From: Bacillota bacterium
Lineage (GTDB): Bacteria; Bacillota; Clostridia; Peptostreptococcales; Anaerovoracaceae
Direction: 5' to 3'
NCBI GenBank assembly: GCA_019420305.1
Contig: JAHZHL010000029.1
Span: 215,590 to 279,589, forward strand
DNA: 64,000 bases
The notes under the pieces are model-generated. The model searched no databases, was not told the DNA's origin, and was given only the letters and a program-made list of their open reading frames with translations. Below are positions 1 to 8,364 of the stretch, piece by piece (position 1 is the stretch's first letter; each line of letters begins with the position of its first letter). The position numbers and the translations under genes were made by a program.

Positions 1-67
1 AACCTGCCAGAAAATGGTCCGCCCTCAAAGCTACACGGGATTGTACTCCCTGATTTTTTTCTTTCAT
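1..67 (-). CDS. partial CDS, N-terminal fragment of unknown protein
   Basis: An open frame starts with ATG (minus strand, 67-65) and runs off the left edge of the window with no stop. The start follows AAAGGAG with a five-base gap, a good ribosome binding site. The first residues read MKEKNQGVQS. Only 22 residues are visible, too few to name a family. It lies downstream of the APC permease in the same direction, separated by about 100 bp that hold a hairpin, so it may be a further member of the leftward catabolic operon. That it is translated is inferred from the ribosome binding site and the open frame only. Confidence 0.5.
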   Translation of the reverse strand, partial: MKEKNQGVQSRVALRADHFLAG

Positions 68-98
68 CTTTTTCTCCTTTTTGTTCCTATACACGCAC

Positions 99-132
99 GC
101 GCCCCCAATACGGTGAAACGTACAGGGGGCGC
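99..132. other. GC-rich hairpin between two minus-strand genes
   Basis: GCGCCCCC at 99-106 pairs perfectly with GGGGGCGC at 125-132. An inner TACG/CGTA stem (109-112, 119-122) closes a six-base GTGAAA loop. No T-run follows on either strand, so it is not a standard intrinsic terminator. It lies between the permease ending at 169 and the partial gene starting at 67. It could be an mRNA-stabilising or processing structure. Confidence 0.5.
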
Positions 133-168
133 ATGTATATAGGTACTATTGTGAAAGGAATTGCGAAG

Positions 169-1599
169 TTATTGTCGTCCAATTCTCAGATAAATTTCCG
201 GATTGCGTTTCTGAAGATGCCCTGCGTAACTATATCCCAAAACAAAAACAACAGGAATGAAAATGCAGAGCCCAAGTGATACGCCGAAGGATGCGCCTAT
301 CAGCATATCGACATTTGTCAGAGATAATATGAGCAGAACTAACAGCCCAATCAGTCCCAAAACCGGAGCAATCACTTTCCTCCAGAGGCTCAGGTCGGTT
401 GTGTGGTTTTTAAAGTAGACCAGAATCGCAAGGGAAACCAGACACATCAGAACAATGACGGTCATCGCTCCCAGTCCGTTAATTCGCATATACAGTACAT
501 AAGCTACAACTCCTGCCGGATCAAATCCTGTCCCGCACATAATTGCCAGAACAAAAATAACCTCCAGGATCGTTACTGCTACCGAAGCCATATAAGGAGA
601 TCCGTATCTGGAATGAACTTTCGCAAGCAGTTTAGGCAGCACTCCATCTGTTCCAAATGAGAACGCATACCGCGCTACCGCATTATGCTGCGCCAGCAGC
701 GCCGCAAAAGTCGAAGTAATAATGAAAACAGAAACACATTTGGAAAGCCATTGTCCTACAAAACTCTCCGCCAATACATTGAACAAGGCCGACGCCTCAT
801 CCAGTTGCAGCGAATTGACTCCATTCTCACCCAAAGCCATCAGCATCATAATCGAAGAAACTATATAAAATGCCCCAATCGCTATTACGGAAATATAGGT
901 TGCCCTTGCAATCGTTTTTTCCGGATCTTTTGCTTCCTCTCTATAAATCGTGGAAGATTCAAATCCGATAAAACACAGCGTTCCAAATAACGCCGCAAGT
1001 CCCAGATAATTGCATCCAATGCTTCCTTCCGGTGTAAATGCCGCGGTTGGAAATCCATCCGGACCCCCATCAAATCCTACCGCAATATCAAAAATCAGAA
1101 TAATAATTGCTTCACATCCCATCAGAGCTACCAGAACGCCTGCCGAAATATTAACGGAAAAAATCGCTAAAATCGCAGTAATCCCAATTCCGATGAAAGC
1201 GCATACATACCACGGAAGTTCCGGACCACCAAATTCCACAATACTTTGTCCCAAAAGACAACCAAAACCCAGCCAAGTCGAAATCAAAAGAATCGCATAT
1301 CCAAAAACCGCGATAAATGCCCCTCCGAGTCCGGCCTTTTTCCCAAGTCCAGCGGTTATATACGCGTAAAAAGCGCCCGGCCGATCAACGAATTTTGTAA
1401 TCGCAACATAACCAACCGAAAAAAACAGAACTACAACAAATGGAATACAGTATCCAATTAAAACTCCATCCTGCGAATACGCAATGATAGTCGGCATCTG
1501 TCCTGCAACTACCAGAAGCGGCGCCGCCCATGCCAGAACCGAGAAAACAATCGAAGTGACCCCCAGACTCTTTTTTAATGTCGGAGTATTTTCTGTCAT
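169..1599 (-). CDS. APC-family amino acid/amine permease
   Basis: This 476-residue protein is a polytopic membrane protein of about 12 hydrophobic segments. It matches the amino acid-polyamine-organocation (APC) superfamily: an early G-rich helix (about 13-40), an RPGAFYAYI segment in TM3 (around 73-81) and FESSTIYREEAKDPEKTIARA in the loop after TM6 (around 214). The ATG at 1599 follows AGAAGG. It is expected to import a cationic or zwitterionic amino compound by ion symport. Its closest relative in the window is the other APC permease at 4770-6275, which shares PGGFYAYIT and FEATVVYREEVKEPKKTIPRAT, so the two probably arose by duplication. It ends the visible leftward operon after a hairpin at 1633-1665. 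The substrate cannot be read from the sequence. Confidence 0.9.
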   Translation of the reverse strand: MTENTPTLKKSLGVTSIVFSVLAWAAPLLVVAGQMPTIIAYSQDGVLIGYCIPFVVVLFFSVGYVAITKFVDRPGAFYAYITAGLGKKAGLGGAFIAVFGYAILLISTWLGFGCLLGQSIVEFGGPELPWYVCAFIGIGITAILAIFSVNISAGVLVALMGCEAIIILIFDIAVGFDGGPDGFPTAAFTPEGSIGCNYLGLAALFGTLCFIGFESSTIYREEAKDPEKTIARATYISVIAIGAFYIVSSIMMLMALGENGVNSLQLDEASALFNVLAESFVGQWLSKCVSVFIITSTFAALLAQHNAVARYAFSFGTDGVLPKLLAKVHSRYGSPYMASVAVTILEVIFVLAIMCGTGFDPAGVVAYVLYMRINGLGAMTVIVLMCLVSLAILVYFKNHTTDLSLWRKVIAPVLGLIGLLVLLILSLTNVDMLIGASFGVSLGLCIFIPVVFVLGYSYAGHLQKRNPEIYLRIGRQ

Positions 1600-1632
1600 T
1601 GCCCTTTACCTTCTTTCCTATCAAAATTCATA

Positions 1633-1665
1633 CAGTTCCGATCTGCAGCGTACAGATCGGAACTG
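1633..1665 (-). terminator. 13-bp-stem hairpin between aminotransferase and permease
   Basis: CAGTTCCGATCTG (1633-1645) pairs perfectly with CAGATCGGAACTG (1653-1665) around a 7-base loop. On the minus strand it is followed only by TATGAATTTTG, a weak T-tract. It may therefore act as a partial terminator or attenuator that lowers expression of the permease at 169-1599 relative to the aminotransferase. Confidence 0.55.
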
Positions 1666-1688
1666 CTTTTATTGTCAGCTGCTTCTGT

Positions 1689-3062
1689 CTACTCCGGAAT
1701 ATACTTGTAATCGTTGGCTTTCATCTTCTTAAACGCAATGTCCGCAGCTTCCAGTGTTTTGGCAATATCTTCTTCCGTGTGGGACATGCTGATATACCAC
1801 TTGCCGCCAAACATGATGAATACACCCTGTTCCTGCAGGTACTGCTGGAACACTTTAACCATTTCCGGCTTGAAGTCGGCGATATCCTCTTCCGTGTAGA
1901 AAGTGCTTCTTCCGCCTTCTACGCCGAATACGGTATAGAACATTCCCGGCGCTTCTGTAATTGCCAGCGGAATATCGTATCTCTGGGCGCTTTCCACGAT
2001 GCCGTCCATCAGAGTTTCCTGCACCGCGTTTCTCTTGTCATAGCACGCGAAATTGTCTTTTGCCAGAATATCCAGAGTTGTAACCGCGGCTACCTGTCCG
2101 AAGGCCCATCCGGAATAAGTTCCCGGCACTAGGATCCGGCTGCGGATTTTTTCCATTACTTCGTGTTTTCCCGCGATGCAGGCCACCGGGAAGCCGTTGG
2201 AAAGCGCTTTTCCCAGGGTACAGATATCCGGCGTTACGCCGAACATTTCCTGAGCGCCGCCGATACCAACGCGGAATCCTGTGATAACCTCATCAATCGA
2301 CATAATGGATCCATATTTGTCACACAACTCCCGAATCTTTTCCAGGAAACCTTCTTTCGGGTATAGCATTTCATTATTGGCCACAACCGCTTCAAAGTGT
2401 ACACCCGCGATTTCATCATGATATTTTTCAAAGGTGCGTTCCAGCGCTTCAAAGTCATTCCATGGGAGCATGAACACTTCTTCTCCCGCGTAGATGGATC
2501 TTCCCAGGGTATTGTATTCATAGCCTTCCGGAAGTCCCTCAGAGCTAAAGTCCGTAGTCGGTCTCGCGTTGGGATCCTTCTGACATCTTCCGCCCAGCAC
2601 ATTATCGTACCACCCGCTGTAATGCTTTTCAAAACGAATGATCACCTGGCGGCCTGTTACCCCTCTCATAATCCGGAAGGCGGCCTGTACGGCGTCGGAC
2701 CCTGTCATGGTAAATTTCACCTGATCGCAGCATGGGATGTATTTTCTCAGCCGCTCCGCGATTTCGATATCATAGGGGCTGAACAGCAGATTCGATCCAA
2801 TGGCGGTGCCGTTTGTGTCCAGGTATTCCTTCAGTTTTTCCGTCCATTCGGGAATACAGTACCCCAGAATGTTAGGTCCCAACGCCCCGTTGTACTCAAT
2901 GTATTCATTTCCATCTACATCAAACAGATGGCTGCCTTTGGCCCTTTCAATAAATAATCTATGATTTGTTACATCCATCGGCACTCTCAGCTGAGAATGT
3001 CCTCCCGGATACATTTCCATAAACTTTTTTGTCAAAGCTTCACTTTTTTCACATTTCAGCAT
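1689..3062 (-). CDS. class III PLP aminotransferase, glutamate-1-semialdehyde-aminomutase-like
   Basis: A 457-residue fold-type I PLP enzyme. D257 in DEVITGFR binds the PLP pyridine nitrogen, and K285 in TLGKALSNGFPVA is the Schiff-base lysine. GSDAVQAAFR (121-130) is the phosphate-binding turn. The order and spacing are those of class III aminotransferases of the glutamate-1-semialdehyde 2,1-aminomutase type, and the length is usual. No other tetrapyrrole genes are nearby. It is surrounded by permeases, dehydrogenases and a VOC protein, so a catabolic transamination or aminomutation of an imported amine is far more likely than haem synthesis. It lies 27 bp after the GldA-like gene in the same operon. 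The amino donor is unknown. Confidence 0.88.
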   Translation of the reverse strand: MLKCEKSEALTKKFMEMYPGGHSQLRVPMDVTNHRLFIERAKGSHLFDVDGNEYIEYNGALGPNILGYCIPEWTEKLKEYLDTNGTAIGSNLLFSPYDIEIAERLRKYIPCCDQVKFTMTGSDAVQAAFRIMRGVTGRQVIIRFEKHYSGWYDNVLGGRCQKDPNARPTTDFSSEGLPEGYEYNTLGRSIYAGEEVFMLPWNDFEALERTFEKYHDEIAGVHFEAVVANNEMLYPKEGFLEKIRELCDKYGSIMSIDEVITGFRVGIGGAQEMFGVTPDICTLGKALSNGFPVACIAGKHEVMEKIRSRILVPGTYSGWAFGQVAAVTTLDILAKDNFACYDKRNAVQETLMDGIVESAQRYDIPLAITEAPGMFYTVFGVEGGRSTFYTEEDIADFKPEMVKVFQQYLQEQGVFIMFGGKWYISMSHTEEDIAKTLEAADIAFKKMKANDYKYIPE

Positions 3063-3089
3063 TGTTTTTCCTCCTACCTCTCTACAGCT

Positions 3090-4196
3090 TTATACCAGCC
3101 TTTTTCCTTCTTTATACATTTTGCCTATGGCATCGGCAATTTTCATTGCCGATACCGCATGGTCAACGGTTACCTCAAATGGCAGATGGGATGTGCCCCC
3201 ACATTCCGTAACCACCTGGGCAACCTGTCGGAAGTCCTCTTCGGTCATATCCGCAAGATAAAGATCCGCAAGGCATATCGGAAGCCCTACCCTGGTACAG
3301 AACGAGTAATATTCATCCAGTGTTTCCTTTGGCGCGCCTTCCAGAACCAGTGTCGCCAGGGAAGAAAAGGTTACATATTCTCCATGAAGCATAATTTTCT
3401 CTCGATTTTTTAAGGTCGTAAAGCCCGCGTAAAAAGCGTGATCCGTCGTGGCTCCGTTGACTTCACAGCCGATGCCGCTGATCAGTACATTCATTTCGAT
3501 TACCTTATTCAAATCCTGCGACATGACTCCCTGATCCAAAGCGGTCAAAGCCAGCTCACCGTGATTCATCAGGATATCATGGATCAGATTGGAAAGGGAA
3601 AAAGCCAGTTCTGTAATTCCGCCCCCCAGTTCATTGGGCTGGAAATTCCGATAGCAGACCGGCGCGGCAACGCATTTCGCCATAGCGTCTCCCATCCCTG
3701 CCAATATAAATTTCTTTGGAGCCTTCATGATAATCTCCGTATCAACGAGCACCATATCCGGATTGCTGGCATAAGTCTCTTCACAGTCTTCCGATCCGTC
3801 ATTTTTATAAATCACCGCGCATCTTGTAGTCGCCGCGTCGCTTGCCGCTACGGTAGGCACTACAACGACGCGCTTCTTCAGCCTTCCCGCTACTGCCTTG
3901 GCTGTGTCGATAACTTTTCCTCCGCCCATGCCGATAATGACATCGCCGCCTTTTTCTTTGGCGATTTCGACGATTTTTTCAATTTCTGAAATCGTACAGG
4001 AACCGTTATGCTCAATAAAGGTCAGCTTGTCGCTTTCCGCGAAGCTGGCTCGGATCGTATCACCAAAATCCTTAATCCGGTTCGTACTGCCGATTACGAG
4101 AAAGGAATCTCCCAGTGGCGTCACATATTCGGCAATATTTTTTAATTCCCCATAGCCCTGTATGTACATTCCGGGGGACGCAAATAACTGTGCCAT
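3090..4196 (-). CDS. GldA-like iron/zinc alcohol dehydrogenase
   Basis: A 368-residue protein of the glycerol dehydrogenase branch of metal-dependent alcohol dehydrogenases. GMGGGKVIDTAK (89-100) binds NAD. VPTVAASDAATT (113-124) is the substrate loop. D170, H253 and H271 fit the three Zn ligands of bacterial glycerol dehydrogenase in spacing. A longer frame opens at 4256, but the ATG at 4196 follows AAAGAGGT and lies just after the stop of the preceding gene, so I chose it. It should oxidise a vicinal diol or hydroxyketone, or reduce the reverse way, with NAD. The neighbours (aminotransferase, VOC protein, permease) suggest an aminated polyol-like or hydroxyamino substrate rather than glycerol, but this is inference. 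Confidence 0.85.
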   Translation of the reverse strand: MAQLFASPGMYIQGYGELKNIAEYVTPLGDSFLVIGSTNRIKDFGDTIRASFAESDKLTFIEHNGSCTISEIEKIVEIAKEKGGDVIIGMGGGKVIDTAKAVAGRLKKRVVVVPTVAASDAATTRCAVIYKNDGSEDCEETYASNPDMVLVDTEIIMKAPKKFILAGMGDAMAKCVAAPVCYRNFQPNELGGGITELAFSLSNLIHDILMNHGELALTALDQGVMSQDLNKVIEMNVLISGIGCEVNGATTDHAFYAGFTTLKNREKIMLHGEYVTFSSLATLVLEGAPKETLDEYYSFCTRVGLPICLADLYLADMTEEDFRQVAQVVTECGGTSHLPFEVTVDHAVSAMKIADAIGKMYKEGKRLV

Positions 4197-4200
4197 ATTT

Positions 4201-4746
4201 TTACCTCTTTCTTTTCCATGGTGGCGGGACGAGCCGTTCTGAAGTCGTTTCTTCATAGGGCAGTTCTCCCGGCTCCCATCTTATTAATTCAATTACCAGC
4301 CCCCATGTGGTGACCGTATATACCCAGTCTGTACCGCTGATGGCTCCGCCGATTTCTTTTTCCACTTCACCCATCACCAGTACATCATCCCTTTTTTTCA
4401 GGATTTCCGTAACCGCTTCGATGTCTTCCACATAAAAACTGATGTGACATCCTCCCCGTTCACAGGGGCGTGGCGGAACCACACCCTCTTGTGAAGCATT
4501 ATCATATTCGAGAAGTTCAATATTAAGCGCATCACCATGGGCAATCATGGCAAGCCGCATAGGAGTTTTCGCAGGTTCGGTTTCCCCCGGCCAGATATAA
4601 CCGGCATCATCGTAAGGGCCTCCCTGAAAAATCAATCGGCAGCCGAATATATTGACGAACAGGTCCAACGCTTTATCCAGATCCGGAACAGTATATCCCA
4701 CATGATCCACCGCCATCCGGCCTGGAAGTCCTCCTGTATGTTCCAT
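4201..4746 (-). CDS. VOC/glyoxalase-fold metalloprotein
   Basis: A 181-residue protein with two beta-alpha-beta-beta-beta modules typical of the vicinal-oxygen-chelate superfamily. Module one begins at MAVDHVGYTVPDLDKAL (H15 as likely metal ligand) and module two at GGCHISFYVEDIEA (H about 100). Candidate acidic ligands lie in LNIELLEY and LVIELIRW at the ends of the modules. Such proteins act as lyases, isomerases, epimerases or ring-opening dioxygenases, depending on the family. Here an isomerase or epimerase role on a sugar-like or keto intermediate would fit, but the sequence does not settle it. It is 4 bp from the GldA-like gene and 23 bp from the permease, so the three are co-translated or nearly so. 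Confidence 0.8.
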   Translation of the reverse strand: MEHTGGLPGRMAVDHVGYTVPDLDKALDLFVNIFGCRLIFQGGPYDDAGYIWPGETEPAKTPMRLAMIAHGDALNIELLEYDNASQEGVVPPRPCERGGCHISFYVEDIEAVTEILKKRDDVLVMGEVEKEIGGAISGTDWVYTVTTWGLVIELIRWEPGELPYEETTSERLVPPPWKRKR

Positions 4747-4769
4747 ATCAAACCTCCATGTTTTCGGTT

Positions 4770-6275
4770 TTATTTCGCCATATTCTCCATCTCATCTACA
4801 CTCATATTTTCCGGGTCATATCTGCCGATTCTGAGATATGTCTCCGGCTTGTTCTTCTGCAGCCAGGTCGCATAAATTACTCCAAAAGCCGCGACTACAA
4901 CAAATAGTGCAATGATCAGAACCGAACCGATTGTAGTTGTTCCCAGGAACGTATTCAGATTGATCGCGCACAGAACAACGGTAAAGCCGATTCCCAGCAG
5001 CCCGATAACTGGAGCGATGGTCGTCTGGAAGGCGGTGAACCCATACTTTTTCGCGTTCTTTCTCATGTAAACCAGTACTGCCACCGCTACGGTTCCCAGA
5101 ATCGCCGTAACGAACAGGTTGCCGATTACGTTCGGGCGGGTATAAGTGTACGCGGCGTCAAATCCGCAGATCATTCCCAGAATAACAATCAGCGCGACCC
5201 ATAAAACCCCGATTGCGATTGCCGCGACGTACGGAGAGTTCTGTTTCGGATGAACTTTGCCGAAGATTTTCGGAATTACGCCGTCCACTCCCAAAGAGTA
5301 GAAATAACGGGCTCCTACATTCTGAATGGCAAGGCCGGAGGCAAAGATAGAAACAAGGGCGATAATCTGAATCAGATGGCCGGCAAAGGGGCCCATAAAG
5401 TCCGTCAGGACGTTGCTGAACAGATTGGCGGTTTCCGCTTCCGCCGCGGCGGTTACCTTGGCGGAACCAAAATGAGCGATAAAGCCCCATGCGCACAGCA
5501 GATAGAAAACACCAATTCCGATAACCGCGATAAAGGTCGCTCTGGGGATCGTCTTTTTGGGTTCTTTTACTTCTTCTCTATATACGACGGTAGCCTCAAA
5601 TCCATAGAAATTTCCCATTGCGAACAGCATGGCAATGCCCAGCGTTCCTGTCGAGAGATCGATGAAGCTGAACCCGGCTCCTCCCGAGCCTGCCGGAGAG
5701 CCATTAATAAAGCACAAGGCGTCAAATACCAGCATAATCGCCGCTTCAAAGCACATTACAATAAACAGGAACTTGGCGGAAAAGTCAATACTCATAGAAG
5801 CCAGCAGAGTCGATAATACCGCGAAAATCAGTCCATAAATCCACCACGGAATCTCAGGGCCGCCGGCGTCTTCCACCAGACCGCCTACAGTAATGGCCAT
5901 CAGACCCGGCATAAAAAAGCCGACCAGAGAATAACCGATTGCTGAAATCAGCGCTGCTGCAAGTCCTACCTTTTTCCCGAGGGCATCCGTGATGTATGCG
6001 TAAAAACCTCCCGGACGTTCCATAACGGTTCCCATTTTCGCAAAACCTACGGAAAAGAAACCAAGGGTAATCAGGCAAATGATATAAATCCATGGTGCGG
6101 AGTTTCCGTTTCCGTTATCTGCGCTACCGTAAATCAGAAGCTGGGGAATAAACCCGGTTGCGGTCGACAGAGGCGCAGAAAAGGCCAGTACTGCCATTAC
6201 AAGGGCTCCCACGCCCATATTTCCTTTTAATTTCACCTGGCCATTGTTATCTGACAGTTTCTGTTGTTTTTCCAT
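4770..6275 (-). CDS. APC-family amino acid/amine permease
   Basis: A 501-residue, roughly 12-TM transporter of the APC superfamily and a paralogue of the permease at 169-1599. Diagnostic stretches are an N-terminal GALVMAVLAFSAPLSTATG helix, RPGGFYAYITDALG in TM3 and FEATVVYREEVKEPKKT after TM6. The frame is open from 6308, but the ATG at 6275 follows AAAGGAG, whereas the upstream ATG has no ribosome binding site. Two APC permeases in one operon suggest uptake of two related substrates, or substrate/product exchange. It is the first gene after the 145-bp gap that holds an 18-bp palindrome, so it may also be controlled separately from the upstream part of the operon. Confidence 0.92.
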   Translation of the reverse strand: MEKQQKLSDNNGQVKLKGNMGVGALVMAVLAFSAPLSTATGFIPQLLIYGSADNGNGNSAPWIYIICLITLGFFSVGFAKMGTVMERPGGFYAYITDALGKKVGLAAALISAIGYSLVGFFMPGLMAITVGGLVEDAGGPEIPWWIYGLIFAVLSTLLASMSIDFSAKFLFIVMCFEAAIMLVFDALCFINGSPAGSGGAGFSFIDLSTGTLGIAMLFAMGNFYGFEATVVYREEVKEPKKTIPRATFIAVIGIGVFYLLCAWGFIAHFGSAKVTAAAEAETANLFSNVLTDFMGPFAGHLIQIIALVSIFASGLAIQNVGARYFYSLGVDGVIPKIFGKVHPKQNSPYVAAIAIGVLWVALIVILGMICGFDAAYTYTRPNVIGNLFVTAILGTVAVAVLVYMRKNAKKYGFTAFQTTIAPVIGLLGIGFTVVLCAINLNTFLGTTTIGSVLIIALFVVVAAFGVIYATWLQKNKPETYLRIGRYDPENMSVDEMENMAK

Positions 6276-6364
6276 TGTAAAATGTTCTCCTTTAAAAAAT
6301 GTTAACAATAACGAAAATTGCGCTTATCCAAGCGTAGTTTCCCAATTACCTGTTGATAATTTGG

Positions 6365-6382
6365 AACAATTGGCCAATTGTT
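6365..6382. promoter_or_regulatory. perfect 18-bp palindrome, possible operator
   Basis: AACAATTGGCCAATTGTT is fully self-complementary. It sits in the 145-bp gap between the SDR (ending at 6421) and the permease (starting at 6275). No T-run follows on the minus strand, and a loopless palindrome makes a poor terminator. It looks more like a dimer-binding operator that adds control of the permease-VOC-GldA-aminotransferase section. I see no convincing sigma-A promoter beside it. Confidence 0.45.
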
Positions 6383-6420
6383 ATAAATAAAATGTCAGTT
6401 TGGTCTATTTCAATTCTTGT

Positions 6421-7209
6421 CTATACGGTAATATTTCCCCCTGCGATTGTAATCACAACCCCTGTAATGTAAGAAGCGTCTTCCGATGCCAGATAGGCCA
6501 TCAGACTTCCGATTTCTTCCGGCTTTGCCATTCTTTTGAGCGGTACCTGCTCATTTACTTCCTGTTCGAAAACAGACGGGTCTTTTCCCAGAGACGCTCC
6601 CCGTTTCTTATATACATCCTGCAGCATTTCCGTATAAGTAAATCCCGGAGCTACCGCAACGACATTGATATCATACTCCGCCAGCTCCAGAGCGACCGCC
6701 TGGCACCAGGCATCCATGGCGGATTTCGAAGCTCCGTAGGTGGAGTTTCCGTATTCTCCGATTTTTCCCGCCTGGGAAGAAATCAGTTCGATGGTTCCGT
6801 GAATTTCTTTCTCAATCATATGTCTTGCCACCGCTCTGGACATGAACACGGCGCCTTTCAGATTGATATCCATAATGCTGTCCCAGAATTCCGGAGTCAA
6901 GTCTACCAGATTGGAGGGTTTCCATACTCCCGCGCAGTTGAACAGAATATCAATGTGTCCAAATTCTTTTTCCGCTTCCTGAACGGTTTTTTCAATATCG
7001 TCATAGTTTGTAACATCCATCTGAATTGGCAGGGCCTTTACGCCCAATGCCCGGATCTCTTCCGCCGCTTTTTCCAGCTTGCTCATTGTTCTCCCGCAGA
7101 GAACGATATCCGCGCCGCTGCTGGCGGCGGCAATGGCCGCGGCCTTGCCGATGCCCTGTCCGGCACCGGTAACGACCGCAACTTTACCGTTTAATTTATA
7201 ATCATTCAT
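6421..7209 (-). CDS. short-chain dehydrogenase/reductase (first SDR)
   Basis: A 262-residue classical SDR. TGAGQGIG (14-21) is the dinucleotide loop, NCAG (91-94) the structural motif, N115 the active-site Asn, S144/S145 the catalytic Ser region and Y158-x3-K162 the catalytic pair. CGR40 after beta-2 has Arg where NADP-preferring members carry a basic residue. The frame is open from 7275; the ATG at 7209 follows AAAGGA and is preferred. It ends in ITGVVITIAGGNITV, the usual SDR C-terminus. It should interconvert a secondary alcohol and a ketone on the pathway intermediate. It is 26 bp after the creatininase-family gene. The second SDR at 8365 differs in its cofactor signature. Confidence 0.9.
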   Translation of the reverse strand: MNDYKLNGKVAVVTGAGQGIGKAAAIAAASSGADIVLCGRTMSKLEKAAEEIRALGVKALPIQMDVTNYDDIEKTVQEAEKEFGHIDILFNCAGVWKPSNLVDLTPEFWDSIMDINLKGAVFMSRAVARHMIEKEIHGTIELISSQAGKIGEYGNSTYGASKSAMDAWCQAVALELAEYDINVVAVAPGFTYTEMLQDVYKKRGASLGKDPSVFEQEVNEQVPLKRMAKPEEIGSLMAYLASEDASYITGVVITIAGGNITV

Positions 7210-7235
7210 TGCGAAAATCCTTTCATCCCTTGCTT

Positions 7236-8330
7236 TTATAATAATGTTTTGGAAAGGCCGTATACGGATTTCCATCCTTCCGAATGAGGCTCTTTCAGAT
7301 ATGGAGCCAGCTCTTCTTTTGTTCTGAGTGTGGTTTTTTCCGGATCCGGCACGGTTCCCGGCGGGAAGGCTTCCAGATATTCGTCAATCAGCATTACCAG
7401 GTATTTCATAATTGCCAGATACGGTTTTTTCAGCTTGTCAGCGGTCGCCGCGGTGGCTTTTCCCGCTACGCCGTTGGGGGTTGCCACAAAAGCCATGACA
7501 TTATGACCTTCCCCGTCTTCCCAGCGGCTCGGATGGGTGTCGTCAACGCTTCCGTCAAAATGTCCGCCCGGCAGCACACTCTGTCCCGCTCCGTCTTCCA
7601 CATAATCCATATTTACCATATCCGGGAAGCACAGCAGGCCGCATCCGGTTTCCGCTTCACAGGCATGGGTGAAAGCCGTTTCGAACTGTCCGCCTTCTTC
7701 TTTCAGCGCGAACATCTCTCTTACCGCTCTGTGCCAGTCTACAATCCGATAAATTCCCGGGAGCTGGTATTCCTTCATAAACTTCCATACCGCGGTCTGT
7801 AAAACCGGAAGGTGTCCGTGATTGTTAATCAGAATCATCTTGCGGTATCCGGAATTCCAAAGTCCCAGCATGACGTCTTTCAGCATTCCGATGGCTGTTT
7901 CCTCATGAAGAACAATCGTTCCGTCCATTCCCACATGGCTTTGTGGATGCACGCCGTAAAGAAGCGGCGGGAAGGCGATGCTTACCTGCGGTCCGTGTTT
8001 CAGGGTATACCTTCTTACTCCTTCGGCAATCGCCGTTACCATAAAGGTATCCATTCCCGACGGATTCATTGGTCCGTGGTCTTCCGTACATCCGATGGGG
8101 ATCAGAACGACGTCGTTTTTCTTTCTGATTTCATCCTGTTCCTTACCCGGAGTGGTCTGGATATAAGAGCCTGCCTTGCAGAGCTCCGGCGGCGCCGGAA
8201 AACCGAATTCTTTCAGTTCCTCATCCACCTGTTCATCGGACATGTAAAATACTTCTTTCTTCATTCTGCCGATTTTGTCATTGGCAAAACAGATATTCGG
8301 GCTGGGGCCCGCTTCAAATCTCTGTGACAT
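7236..8330 (-). CDS. creatininase-family metal-dependent hydrolase
   Basis: A 364-residue member of the creatininase/formamide-amidohydrolase fold. Expected metal-site residues appear as E83 and H85 in GCTEDHGP, D94 in SGMDTF, the NNHGH stretch (169-173) and HACEAETG (222-229, E227). The family hydrolyses cyclic or linear amides (creatinine, formamides). Some members cleave a carbon-carbon bond in cyclic diketones, for example the 3-dehydro-scyllo-inosose hydrolase of inositol catabolism. It is about 100 residues longer than creatininase, with extra N- and C-terminal segments. The start at 8330 follows AGGAGGT. It lies between the two SDRs, so oxidation of a ring alcohol followed by hydrolytic ring opening is one possible reading. 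The substrate is not determinable from sequence alone. Confidence 0.82.
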   Translation of the reverse strand: MSQRFEAGPSPNICFANDKIGRMKKEVFYMSDEQVDEELKEFGFPAPPELCKAGSYIQTTPGKEQDEIRKKNDVVLIPIGCTEDHGPMNPSGMDTFMVTAIAEGVRRYTLKHGPQVSIAFPPLLYGVHPQSHVGMDGTIVLHEETAIGMLKDVMLGLWNSGYRKMILINNHGHLPVLQTAVWKFMKEYQLPGIYRIVDWHRAVREMFALKEEGGQFETAFTHACEAETGCGLLCFPDMVNMDYVEDGAGQSVLPGGHFDGSVDDTHPSRWEDGEGHNVMAFVATPNGVAGKATAATADKLKKPYLAIMKYLVMLIDEYLEAFPPGTVPDPEKTTLRTKEELAPYLKEPHSEGWKSVYGLSKTLL

Positions 8331-8364
8331 TTTGCTTCGTACCTCCTATTATTTTTTCTCTTTT

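Noticed and set aside
99..132. Terminator of the APC permease
   Set aside because: The stem is strong, but neither strand has a T-run after it, so it was listed only as a hairpin.
1689..3062. HemL, glutamate-1-semialdehyde aminomutase for haem synthesis
   Set aside because: Fold and motifs fit the class, but it is embedded in a catabolic operon with permeases and dehydrogenases and no other tetrapyrrole genes.
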